Positions 20,192 through 28,802 of a stretch of DNA of 28,802 nt are shown here, in pieces. Below the pieces are notes generated by a model, which did not search any database, was not told the DNA's origin, and was given only the letters and a program-made list of their open reading frames with translations. Numbering within the stretch: the first letter of the stretch is position 1; each line of letters starts with the position of its first letter. This DNA comes from Ophiothrix spiculata (lineage: Eukaryota > Echinodermata > Ophiuroidea > Amphilepidida > Ophiotrichidae). A program made the position numbers and the translations under genes. The stretch lies in the NCBI GenBank assembly GCA_000969725.1, contig JXSR01S035084.1; one strand, given 5' to 3'.

Positions 20192-20529
20192 CACTCCCAC
20201 TCGAAAGTATTTCTGCATAATTAATATGTAACTTGTCAATTTTTCATTACCTCATTATTACCTTGTAACCGGATAGAATATTTTCAGGTTGCAAATTTTA
20301 AAACAAAGGCGAAGAAATGTATATAAACTCAATCTTTTTTGTGCAGACAAAAGTAGTAATATGCATTACACACCATATTTTTCAAATGCAATGAATACAA
20401 TTCCTGATTAGTTAGTTCGATAATTATACAATATATAAACACTGTCAAAAAATGATGAAAATTGGATAAACACCTTTTGAGATATGGCTAAATAAAGTTT
20501 TTGTGCGGAAATACTTTCGAGCGGGAGTG
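20192..20529. mobile_element. TA-flanked MITE, Tc1/mariner-like
   Basis: A 338-bp element with inverted ends CACTCCC[A/G]CTCGAAAGTATTTC[T/C]GCA, 26 bp with two mismatches. TA dinucleotides lie at 20190-20191 and 20530-20531. TA duplication with CACT-type ends is usual for Tc1/mariner derivatives. It has no transposase. Confidence 0.8.
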
Positions 20530-20530
20530 T

Positions 20531-22149
20531 AACAGGAGCAATATATACTTTTATCAAACAGACACAAAAATGTATTCAACATTATTTAGACGTTTTATCT
20601 GGTATCTGGAGGAGTTAACAATTTTATTTATGATGCCCTTACAGTACTTGCTTATGTGTGGTGGTGGTTGATGAGGGCCAATGTTAAATCAGATTTAGTT
20701 AAACATTCCATACCCAGTAATTTACAAACCCTCATCCAGTATTCTGACACAATTTCTTATCTGCCATAATAAATAAAATTTAAGGGATCAGTTAATAAAC
20801 TACTTTTCTGAAGCACTGAAGTAGGAAAGTGGTGCTCTGCTTTCCTCAAGGTATAAAGCGCCAGATAGACTTCGTCATTTTTACCAATTGTAAAATCCAG
20901 GCAACTGAATGCATATTGACCTCGAGTTCCCAGACAATATTATCGGTCGGAATAATCCGCTAAAACTCCAATTAGAATGATCAAAAATCAAGACAGTGAC
21001 AAACATTCTAAATGAAAATGCATCTCATTGGAGAAATATGAAGCAGTAAGCAAATCTTTTCTTCAGAATAAAAGCCAGAGAACCTGTCAATGACCGATTT
21101 CAGATTATATTGAAAAGACCAAGGTAATTATGGTATTGTTTGAAAACAATGATTACCAAAGAAAGTAATGTGCTATGAATTATCAAAATGCTACAGATGA
21201 GTAATCATTGCAAAATGTGCCGTGATGTGAAAAATATTTCACCATCATGAACATTTTGATAAATGGTCAAACATATTACTCCATGGCAAAAATTTTACAC
21301 CATGAGAAAAACTTAAAATGAAATTTTCATTCCGAATGAAAATTTAACACAGTGGTGAAAATGTAAAACCATGAGAAAAATTCTGGATGAAAATGACTAC
21401 AAAAATGATGAAGTGTATCTAGACCTTAAGGTTGTCTAGTTTATATATGACATTACATTGTATGTCTGGCATTGATGTCATAGTCCCCGTAGGCTAGTGA
21501 TTCAGCTGCATTGACTACACATTGTGTAGGAATGTCTCATAACCAAAAGCATGAATCAGTCCAACTCAAATAACACAAAACAGATTTCAACTGATATATA
21601 TGGAGTTACGGAACATTATTACATTTCTTTGAAATAAGTTTACTCCACAAAACCAGATATTTTGTGATCTAGATTGAGTTACAGTAAACTTGAATGAATT
21701 TCACTCATTTTCAACTGATCTTTAAATTTTGATTGACTGCATCATCAATGGCTGAAAGCCATACCTCAAGGAAAGCAGATACCACTTGAAAATATTTTCA
21801 TACTTAAAGGTACATTGGAAAAAAAATTCTTTACAGATGACTTCCACTTGCTGTGTAATAACAGTCAGGTCACATATGTGGTGGAAAATGTGGTACTTGA
21901 AATAATAATTTATATGACATTTTAAACTAAAAACTTGTAAATTTTTGTTTACAAAATGTTTCTTTAGCATTTGAAAATGCAGAATGAAAAGAGGTTATTT
22001 TGAAAATCACTTGATGACAACATTTACTATTTCTTAGTCAAAAAACCATATATTTATGTGGTTTTAATCTGACAAAATTTCCACTAACAGTCTCCATGAT
22101 GCAAAAATCTCAAAATATTGAGATATATCCATTCAACTCAGAGTCATGT
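20531..22149. other. Noncoding stretch with a short dyad
   Basis: No gene was recognised. At about 21319-21343, AAATTTTCATT and AATGAAAATTT form a near-perfect dyad within a patch of repeated 'accatgagaaaaa' words (21297-21390). Confidence 0.45.
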
Positions 22150-22660
22150 AAACCACTAATGCAGCAAACTGCATTTTGTGCTACAGGCAAAAATATGTGA
22201 AAAGGACAAAAAAAAATTGCAAAATAATATTTATTTATTTATTATTTATTTGCATATTCATAAAATTTAACCTTTCCTTAAAACACCTGCAAAGCTTAAT
22301 TGCAACAAAATTATTGGAAATATGGAATATATCAATAATGTTCTGAGGACCACAAACAGAAAAGATACGGTTTACTGATCATTAAACGTGTTTATCTGTT
22401 TTACTTTTTACTCAAAAACAACATTTGATTAGTCCGTCTAGAAGGACCACGAGCAGCGAGCGAAGCGAGCTTCCTCAAAGCTTGCTTCGCGTGGTCCTTC
22501 TAAACAGACTACATTTGATCGACCATAACTTGACTTCAAGAAGTCGAGTGAAGTTCATCGAGTTCAATAATCCTCATAACATGGGCTTTACAAATGTTTG
22601 AAAAAGTTAAAATGACAAAAGGCTGCATTTACGGCTGATTTGAGATGAAAAATTTGGAGA
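22150..22660. repeat. Duplicated segment, copy 2
   Basis: Same-orientation match to 17263-17640. The copies are clearly diverged but collinear, apart from the 82-bp insertion at 22430-22511 and small gaps. No integrin-like exon was found in the 250 bp above it, where a third first exon would be expected if the whole unit had been copied. Confidence 0.75.
22430..22511. mobile_element. 82-bp hAT-like micro-MITE
   Basis: The ends TAGTC[C/T]GT[C/T]TAGAAGGACCACG are inverted at 22430 and 22511. The core (agcgagcgaagcgagcttc / gaagcttgcttcgcg-like) can also pair. The 8-bp target duplication CATTTGAT lies at 22422-22429 and 22512-22519. The empty site is visible in the paralogous segment near 17490-17515. 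Confidence 0.88.
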
Positions 22661-22710
22661 AAAGTTGGGGCTGGAACTTGGGTAAGGATGATAATCTTGT
22701 TCAATACCCC

Positions 22711-22778
22711 TTTCAAATATCCCAATTATTGTTTAAATAATTGTTTTCAAATATCCCAATTATTGTTTAAATAATTGT
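22711..22778. repeat. Perfect 34-bp tandem duplication
   Basis: Two identical units starting tttcaaatatcccaattatt lie at 22711 and 22745. Each contains the dyad CAATTATT...AATAATTG. Confidence 0.93.
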
Positions 22779-24071
22779 TTCTTTGTTTTTAAATACTATG
22801 AGTATGGGTATATTATATTGATAGACTTGTCTCTAGAAACTACTGGGTGTTTCAAAAAGAACAGCCCTAATTGGCTACCATATTAATTCTGCAAGCCTTC
22901 GGGAAGGCAGATTTTGCGAGGAGACAAAATTCACCAAATTATATCCCTCAAGAAATTTACATTCAACATTGAAACTAACAGTAAATTTTCTGGATTTGCA
23001 AATTCAAATCCCTCGCAAAGTCCTGCTTATTCTAAATTCGTTTTATCTGCCCAAATTTGCACTGTATTTTGGCAAAATTATCTTAAGTTTTGAGAAGAAA
23101 TGTCAATATGTATCATTTGGTGCAAATTTTAGAAAATTTTGAAAAATTAACCCATCAAAATACAACATTTTCTAAAAAAAAGGACCAATTGAAATACCAG
23201 AGAGCCTGATTTTGGGGAAGGGGAACCAGTACTCGCCGCCATTTTGATTTCACCACCGTGTAAATCCTATGGAGCGGCAGCCATCTTGGATTGTCGCTCA
23301 TGGAGGGAAAATAGGCATGATCAGTTTACATAAAATCTTGTGCTTTGATAACATCTGGCATTATGCTGCTTTCATACTTATTGTCGCGTTGCAGCTTTGT
23401 AGCTCTGTCGCTTGGTTTGTTTCACCCATTTGTAAATTTGCAGTTTTGTCTCTTCGCAGCTTTGTCGCTTCATGTTACTTCGAAAGAAGAATTAATTTCA
23501 ACTTGAAAAATCTTGTCATGCGACAAAATTTTGCCGATATCTATATAGCAATATTCTTATAACACAATTTGAGGTTTACAAAGATCTACTGATGTCCAAA
23601 AATTCTTGAGAACAATATTTGTGCATGAAATGTATATATCGTTTAGAATGTATTAATCAGCATCACAAGTACAACATATACATGATGACCTCGCATATGG
23701 ATGGTCTGCACAAATTTTTTCAAAAATATATAAATACGGGTGATTTATAGTGCTACCAACCCGATGTCATCAATTTAATGATATCTGCATAAACATATGT
23801 TCACAAAAGCATACTTGATATTTTGAAAAATTGCACCTTTTGTTTATTCATGTATATAGTTTATCAAATAACTCCCACAAATCAGTGAAGATGATCTCAT
23901 AATCCAGTAGTATATGATGGATTAAAATAAATGAAATACTGACACTTACATGAAAATCATTAATAATAGTACCGTAATACAAATCATTTATAGTGCCTTA
24001 TACAAAGAATTAAAACAAAGTGGTGCTGTCTATCATTACACAGTCCATGTGCACAGTCATAGGGAAACTAT
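22779..24071. other. Noncoding stretch with two YY1-like words
   Basis: No gene was recognised. GCCGCCATTTTG at about 23235 and CAGCCATCTTGG at about 23278 fit the GCCAT(C/T)TTG core of YY1 sites. The 97-codon frame at 23269-23562 has hydrophobic stretches but no family I know. A promoter is possible but unsupported. Confidence 0.35.
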
Positions 24072-24431
24072 AAGGCCCTATATCCATAGTCTATTCCCTT
24101 GTGGAGTGTACCTTTGTTCTGTTTTCCATTGTTTCCAATTGTAACGCACCACACAGAAAATGAACCTTGGTTATGCTTGGTGATCAAATCAGTGGTCTTG
24201 TGTACGGCAGATGTTACCTACTTGTGTACGGCAGATGTTACCTATGACCTTCAGCACAGAGAATGAACATGTTCATTCTTGGTGCTGGCTGGTCACAGGA
24301 AACATCTGCCGTACACATGGTCACTGATATGATCACTAAGCAGAACGAAATTTATAGAATGTGTGGCGTGTTACAATTGAAAACAATGGAAGGGCACACT
24401 CCACATGGGAATAGCCTATGGATACGGGCCT
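24072..24431. mobile_element. Long fold-back element, 180-bp arms
   Basis: The two halves are imperfect inverse copies around the exact dyad GAATGAACAT|GTTCATTC centred at 24270/24271. Paired landmarks are GGCCC..ATCCATAG at the tips, TGTGGAGTGT, CCATTGTTTCCAATTGTAAC and GTGTACGGCAGATGTT. The left arm has an extra tandem copy of cttgtgtacggcagatgttacctac (24196-24245), absent from the right arm. Transcription in either direction would give a long hairpin. The frame at 24405-24635 starts in the right arm and is not recognised. Confidence 0.85.
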
Positions 24432-25107
24432 AACACTCTCTTCATTTTAACTGGTTATCAAGTGCAAGCACATGCCTATCTGTGCTTAGATCTTGTGCCA
24501 TCTCCTAAAAAGAAAATATTACAAAAACTGCGAATAAAATTTGATTCTGCCACACATTTCGTAACACTTCAATGCAGCTATGTGCCACACATATTCTATC
24601 AGTCAGCAAATACGTATCACTGGGATTATAAGTAAAAATAATTCAAATATTATACGAGGCAAACCAAAAAAATGACTTGTGACTTCAGCTTTGACAACTT
24701 TAACAAATGTCTTGATCCCACGTGACATGATCCACTACTTTTCCCGCTAGTAAAATACTATAACTCAATACCATCAAAACATTGAGTCATTAAGCAGTTT
24801 ATTCCCGGGTCTATTTCTCCTAAATACCTCACTGTCTTTCCATTGTTGACCCATTGAAGTGATACCCTTTAATTTGCTGAATTGCTGAGATGCCCTTCCA
24901 ATACCCCTGCCTAATCAATGGCAATTTGAGATATGTCTCTCCGAAACTGCAAAAGTCCTTCCCCAACCCCTGGCTTTTTAGACTGCCTATAACAATTTGA
25001 TGAGAAAAGAAATCAGACTAAACATTTGAGCAAACTATGTTAACAGTATATAACCACCTCAAAATATGTAAGTAGACATTGAGTCTGACCCAATAATTCC
25101 AAGAACG
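24432..25107. other. Noncoding stretch, nothing identified
   Basis: No gene, RNA gene or repeat structure was recognised. Confidence 0.45.
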
Positions 25108-25278
25108 AGCCCTCAAAGTCCAACAATATTGACATATGAAACATATGCAGTCTCATCTAAATATTGACTACAAATTTGACATCAAAACGATTGCCATTTT
25201 TTACACCAGTCATTTGAAAATTCGATCTCTGTTTTCGTTTTCATATATATATGTCAATATTGTTGGACTTCGCGGGCT
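25108..25278. mobile_element. Short fold-back element
   Basis: Left AGCCCTCAAAGTCCAACAATATTGACATATGAAAC is matched inversely on the right, with AGCCCGCGAAGTCC at the tip and an added (AT)n in the right arm. The arms are about 36 bp around an AT-rich centre. Weak similarity (CCAAT...) may extend both ends outward. Confidence 0.72.
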
Positions 25279-26099
25279 TGTAATTGGATTTATGAGGTCA
25301 GGCTAAATGTAAACTCATATTTTTGAGGCGCATTATAATTATAATAGGCCTTATTGTATGAAACAGAAATGGAAATCTGTATTATAATAAACATTTTTTG
25401 TTCACAGAAATGCAATTTTGTTGCATTTTTATCTGTGCAGATGACTCTCACTTCTGGCAAAGTTGTACCAGGTACTCAGATAATTTTTGGATGTTAGGAA
25501 CAAGAGCTATTTTTTTCCCTTTAGATTTTAGATTCTTGGCTTGCCCTAACTTATTTCTAAGCTTTAGTCATTAGGCTTAGCCTAAATATAGATGTATGAA
25601 GTTGAACCACCTTTCAATAAAATTCTCAGTGTAACTGCAGAGAAATCTCAAAGTTATAATGCCTGAATAGTTTGGAATTGGAAATCCATAATACCTTGTT
25701 GCTTCATGGTTTAAATGAAGAAACTAACAGTATGAGTCTACAAATATTATGAGTCCCTATATACTCTTACCCAATATTTTGCACAATATCATTGCTTTAT
25801 AATACATCTCTTTGGTTAAGGTTCCATGATATATTAGTACAAATCTGAGAGGATAAAACTCAATTTCAATTCACTTTTACTTATTATGAGAATATATCAG
25901 TATTGGTACAAAATGTGTCCTGGGTATAATATATAACACATAACAATATTCCAGTCATTTGATTGGGTAAAACAGGATCACATGACACAAAATATTCCCC
26001 AACATCTACCATCTGGTCAAAAAGTTCCACAAAAACATTTTGAACTTTTTATGGGGACTTTTTGATAACTTCTGCCAAACTCTTGCTGTCAGAATGAAA
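25279..26099. other. Noncoding stretch, nothing identified
   Basis: AT-rich sequence without recognisable exons or inverted ends. It lies downstream of the COQ10 stop and could hold its 3' end. I saw no canonical minus-strand AATAAA within the first few hundred bases after the stop. Confidence 0.4.
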
Positions 26100-26402
26100 T
26101 TTTCAAATAACTTACAAATTATGAACAGGTGAACGCAATAAATGCGTAGAGTAAACACGAGTATCACCTTGTGTATTATTGAAATCATTAAATTTCCTAC
26201 AAAACAGATCTGCAGGTTGCATATAATCATAGCATAAGCGACTACTCAATGATAACAAAAATGCACTTTGTGCATCTTGATTGGTAGTTCAACTGAACAA
26301 TTGTGTGAAAAGGTAAGTCTTTCAATCTACGCGAAGTAACACGCTTGTTTACTCCACACATTTACTGCGTTCAGATTTTCATGATTTATAGGTAATTTAA
26401 TG
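26100..26402. mobile_element. Putative inverted-repeat element
   Basis: About 60 bp at the left (with GAACGCAATAAATGCGTAGAGTAAACACG) are matched inversely at the right (GAACGCAGTAAATGTGTGGAGTAAACAAG). The arms are imperfect, the interior is unrelated, and no target duplication was identified. It lies about 400 bp downstream of the COQ10 stop. Confidence 0.62.
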
Positions 26403-26815
26403 ACTTCAATATTAACAACTTATCTTTGAACACGATCACAGAGTTTATCAACCAACCTAGATATGTGCAGTGCAGTTTCGTTACCGCTGCATAGTCGCAC
26501 ACGCTTTCAGTGTACGCACCCGGCAGATTTTTTTACAGGAAATTCTATGACTTCAATAATAGTGTAAAGAGATAAGTTGGGGAAAATCAAAATTGCAATG
26601 TGAAGCCTCCATAACTATTTGTCAAAGTGAGAGTGCCATTAGAAATTAAAATGTATATCATGAATTCAAAACGAAATTGTAAAACCCTCTCATAGAGAGT
26701 AAATTTCACACAAAAATAAGGTCTGTACAACTGCATTGTACTAACCTGATGAAACATATTGAATATGACCTATAAATAAAAATAAACCTATATGTATCTA
26801 TGACTAGTTGTTATG

Positions 26816-26980
26816 TCAACTAGTAGTATTGAGTAAAAGATCTTTCCTTGCTATTACCGTCGGTGACCCGTACAGGCTTTCGGCTCGTTTACTAAATGCT
26901 TTCACCATTTTCTTGACGACTTCATCAAAGAACATTGTTGCTGCTTGGGCATGAAGAGCAGAGCGAAATTCAAATGATAC
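26816..26980 (-). CDS. COQ10 coenzyme Q-binding protein, last exon
   Basis: The exon encodes the last 54 residues. [12 protein letters not shown], then [16 protein letters not shown], then a basic tail SKRAESLYG, follows the C-terminus of COQ10 (START-domain, mitochondrial inner membrane). COQ10 binds coenzyme Q and is needed for its efficient biosynthesis and use in respiration. The acceptor TTACTTTCAG lies just upstream, and the frame is in phase 0 before the VSFEF codons, a position that fits the conserved ...DFS|VSFEFRS join. Stop TGA is at 26818-26816. The end, LLLNTTS, differs from the usual C-terminus. Earlier exons, with the GFPP and hydrophobic-cavity segments, were not found up to the window edge, so they lie beyond it. 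Confidence 0.88.
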   Translation of the reverse strand, partial: VSFEFRSALHAQAATMFFDEVVKKMVKAFSKRAESLYGSPTVIARKDLLLNTTS

Positions 26981-27012
26981 CTGAAAGTAAGTCAAAAAAT
27001 ATGATGATATAT

Positions 27013-27238
27013 TACTGTATAAGTGGTATTTTTTCGCGCTACATTTATTTTCGCGCTTTTCGCGCAAAATGCAAAAAGCGCGAAAATAATTGTACCTTGG
27101 AATTTATGTGTATTTGTTGCAAAGGAAATTCATACTAGCCCAATGTTCACGTGCACTAAAATAAAAACGTGAAAAATGGTCCAAAATTGGCCGTGCGAAA
27201 AAAAATACTGAGCGCAAAAATATTGGCGTTTACAGTAT
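27013..27238. mobile_element. CGCG-rich fold-back MITE in COQ10 intron
   Basis: The ends TACTGTA are inverted (27013 and 27238), with similar subterminal GGTATTTTTTCGCGC / GCCAATATTTTTGCGC blocks. The left half has its own perfect-looking dyad TTATTTTCGCGCTTT...AAAGCGCGAAAATAA (27045-27089). It begins about 30 bp before the COQ10 acceptor on the transcribed strand. Its ends resemble those of the element at 18231-18366. Confidence 0.7.
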
Positions 27239-27249
27239 TAGTTATGGGT

Positions 27250-27530
27250 AAAAAGGTAAAGGGAACGGTCTGTATTTACACAGGTCGGAGTGCCCATATC
27301 TCTTTCAAAGCGATCGGGTCAGACTCCATTATTTTCTTATAATTTGCTGTGAGTCTGTTACCTTCCCAGCACTGAAGAATGCCGGTAACCATTTGACACC
27401 TGGGTGGAGAGGAGCACGTGATAGAAAGTATCTTGACACTACACACACCGCCAATTGGATTTGAACCCACAACGCTCAATGCCTGGTGATTAAGAGTCAG
27501 AGACTTATACCGTTAGGCTACGCGTGTGAC
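27250..27530 (-). repeat. tRNA-Lys-derived SINE
   Basis: Read on the minus strand, the head contains A box TAGCCTAACGG (complement 27510-27520), anticodon loop CTCTTAA with Lys anticodon CTT, and B box GGTTCAAATCC (complement 27467-27477) at normal tRNA spacing. The acceptor stem no longer pairs, and about 200 bp of unrelated body follow to about 27250. This makes it a SINE and not a tRNA gene. The 67-codon frame inside is incidental. It lies in the putative last intron of COQ10 in the same orientation as the gene. Confidence 0.8.
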
Positions 27531-27902
27531 CGACCCTGCTAGTTACGGGTGAAACAAAGCTATGGCCAGAAAATTATTATGTGCGATTATACAGTGGAAC
27601 CTCAACAACACAAAATCACTCTTCACAATTCGTGCCTAATGTGAAATAGCACCTGGTCAACATTGCCAAGTTTGATCTTTTCTATTTTCGTCTTTCAATT
27701 CAAACAACCTGAAATAGTGTCAATGCACCAAGTCATACCAAAGGGTTTTTAAAGTACATCCAAAAATCCCTTTCAAATTTTACTTTCACAGCTTTAAACC
27801 ACTCACTCATAACACAGATTTCTGTAGCATTCTACGATAAAATACCTAATACAAATCTTGCAATTGACAACTTATTAGTGACTCTTTAAAAGGTCTTGAA
27901 AA

Positions 27903-27916
27903 GGGGGGGGGGGGGG
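27903..27916. repeat. Run of 14 G
   Basis: An uninterrupted G14 tract in AT-rich DNA. It may form a G-quadruplex and its length is likely to vary between alleles and sequencing reads. Confidence 0.95.
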
Positions 27917-27983
27917 ATAATTCTAGCTTGATATCTATAAAAAAATATCTCTTAAAGTTAAAAATTGTTTATGATTTTTAAAA

Positions 27984-28243
27984 TGTGATGGCTCACCCTG
28001 GAAAAGGGGGACTTTGCAAATGAACACTTTTCAAGAAACTGGTGGAAATAGGCAGCAAAAAATAAAGAAAATAATAAGAATTTCCAGCAGATTTTCTATT
28101 GTAAAATTTGATCGCCTTGATCAATTTCAACAAGTAGGGAATCAGTTTGAAGTTCAGAAAATACTGTAACAAACAGATGAAATGATAAAATCAAAAAGGA
28201 TATAATCTGCAAAGTCCCCCCCTTTTCGGGGTGAGCCATCACA
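27984..28243. mobile_element. 260-bp TIR element
   Basis: Inverted ends TGTGATGGCTCACCC(T/C)...AAAAGGGGG...GACTTTGCA extend for about 38 bp with small gaps in the G run. The interior is AT-rich and noncoding. Target duplication is unclear. It sits in the putative COQ10 intron, about 70 bp beyond the G14 tract. Confidence 0.82.
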
Positions 28244-28802
28244 TATAGCTTGATTTATTAGGTCATTCAAAACTACCACTCAATGCAATGGCAAAGTGAC
28301 CATGGTGACCATTCTATTGGTCAATTCATATTCACTGGGTTGTTGAAATGTGTTATGCGAAAACCTTTAATCACCCTTTGGTGTCACACCATTCTTGGTA
28401 TCATGTACGAGGGGTATCAAAAAGTTTTAAAGATCACCAAGAAGAAATACAGCCAGGAACATAATTTTATTATGTGACCATTAAGTCATCTTTACATAGC
28501 CACTGTGCAAAGTAACACATTTCTCCCACTTAAAACCTACTGTCCATAGACCGACTTTGTAGAGGTCCAAAAATCCATATTATTGTATTTTGCTAAAATT
28601 AACTTTTTCAAGTCAGCCATGCTTTATTATAATTACGTCATAATGAAGTAATTTTTGACTTCCATAATTTTGGTATCAATAGAAAGAGGAGATTCTAACC
28701 TATACCATGATATCAAACATTTAATTTTGGGACAAATCATCATAGAATTACTGGACTGTAAACCTAAAAATGTTGGGATTTGTCACATATCTTTGATTTC
28801 TT
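28244..28802. other. Noncoding stretch to window edge
   Basis: No upstream COQ10 exon, RNA gene or repeat structure was recognised. The plus frame at 28283-28477 is unrecognised. Confidence 0.45.

Noticed and set aside
22846..22866. Mariner end (ctgggtgtttcaaaaagaac)
   Set aside because: It resembles known mariner ends, but no inverted partner or TA-bounded element was found nearby.
22660..23000. Third integrin first exon after the copy 2 segment
   Set aside because: No MASNRC, FYQ or FGYS coding could be found on the minus strand in this interval.
23269..23562. 97-codon membrane-like protein
   Set aside because: Hydrophobic stretches arise from T-rich DNA; there is no family resemblance and no splice or promoter support beyond two YY1-like words.
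27455..27527. Functional tRNA-Lys gene
   Set aside because: The A and B boxes are intact, but the acceptor and T stems have several mismatches and a SINE body follows.
27000..28802. Upstream COQ10 exons
   Set aside because: No minus-strand frame with the expected GFPP or DFS donor end was visible before the window edge.

Overview
The window looks like intergenic and intronic DNA from a marine invertebrate, probably a deuterostome such as an echinoderm or hemichordate. This is inferred from AT-rich DNA, consensus spliceosomal sites, tRNA-derived SINE sequence, very many short terminal-inverted-repeat (TIR) elements and frequent 'taggccta' words. The species cannot be fixed by eye. There is no bacterial-style gene organisation, and nearly every open frame of 60-120 codons is chance or lies inside a repeat.

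Only three stretches are convincingly coding, all on the minus strand and all single exons of split genes. Two are tandem paralogous first exons of an integrin alpha-like receptor, A at 14361-14168 and B at 17890-17700. Each has a signal peptide, an [I]DT...FYQ...LFGYS start like that of mature integrin alpha chains, and the same-phase GTAAGTA donor. The third, at 26980-26816, is the terminal exon of COQ10, the mitochondrial coenzyme Q-binding START-domain protein. I found no further exons of either gene in the window.

Layout: 1-9.5 kb is noncoding with several TIR elements (1161, 3027, 6170, 7664, 8778). From 9.5 to 14.1 kb there is a 965-bp TA-flanked element, a tRNA-like fragment, two related hAT-like MITEs, a degenerate minisatellite, a CpG-richer island with a perfect 20-bp palindrome, and an inverted-repeat element. 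From 14.1 to 18.45 kb lies the integrin first-exon duplication. Copy A carries an 861-bp insertion with 9-bp target duplications and a minisatellite of roughly 0.8 kb with self-complementary units. Copy B keeps only fossil units and has a fold-back element instead. From 18.7 to 26.4 kb there are nested and fold-back elements and a second copy of the sequence lying downstream of exon B. From 26.8 to 28.8 kb there is the COQ10 exon, a CGCG-rich fold-back element, a tRNA-Lys SINE, a poly-G run and a 260-bp TIR element.

The most interesting signal is the integrin block: both exons keep open frames, many silent differences and a conserved splice phase, and the duplication gives empty sites that date later insertions. 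Whether A and B are alternative promoters of one gene or starts of two genes cannot be decided from this window.
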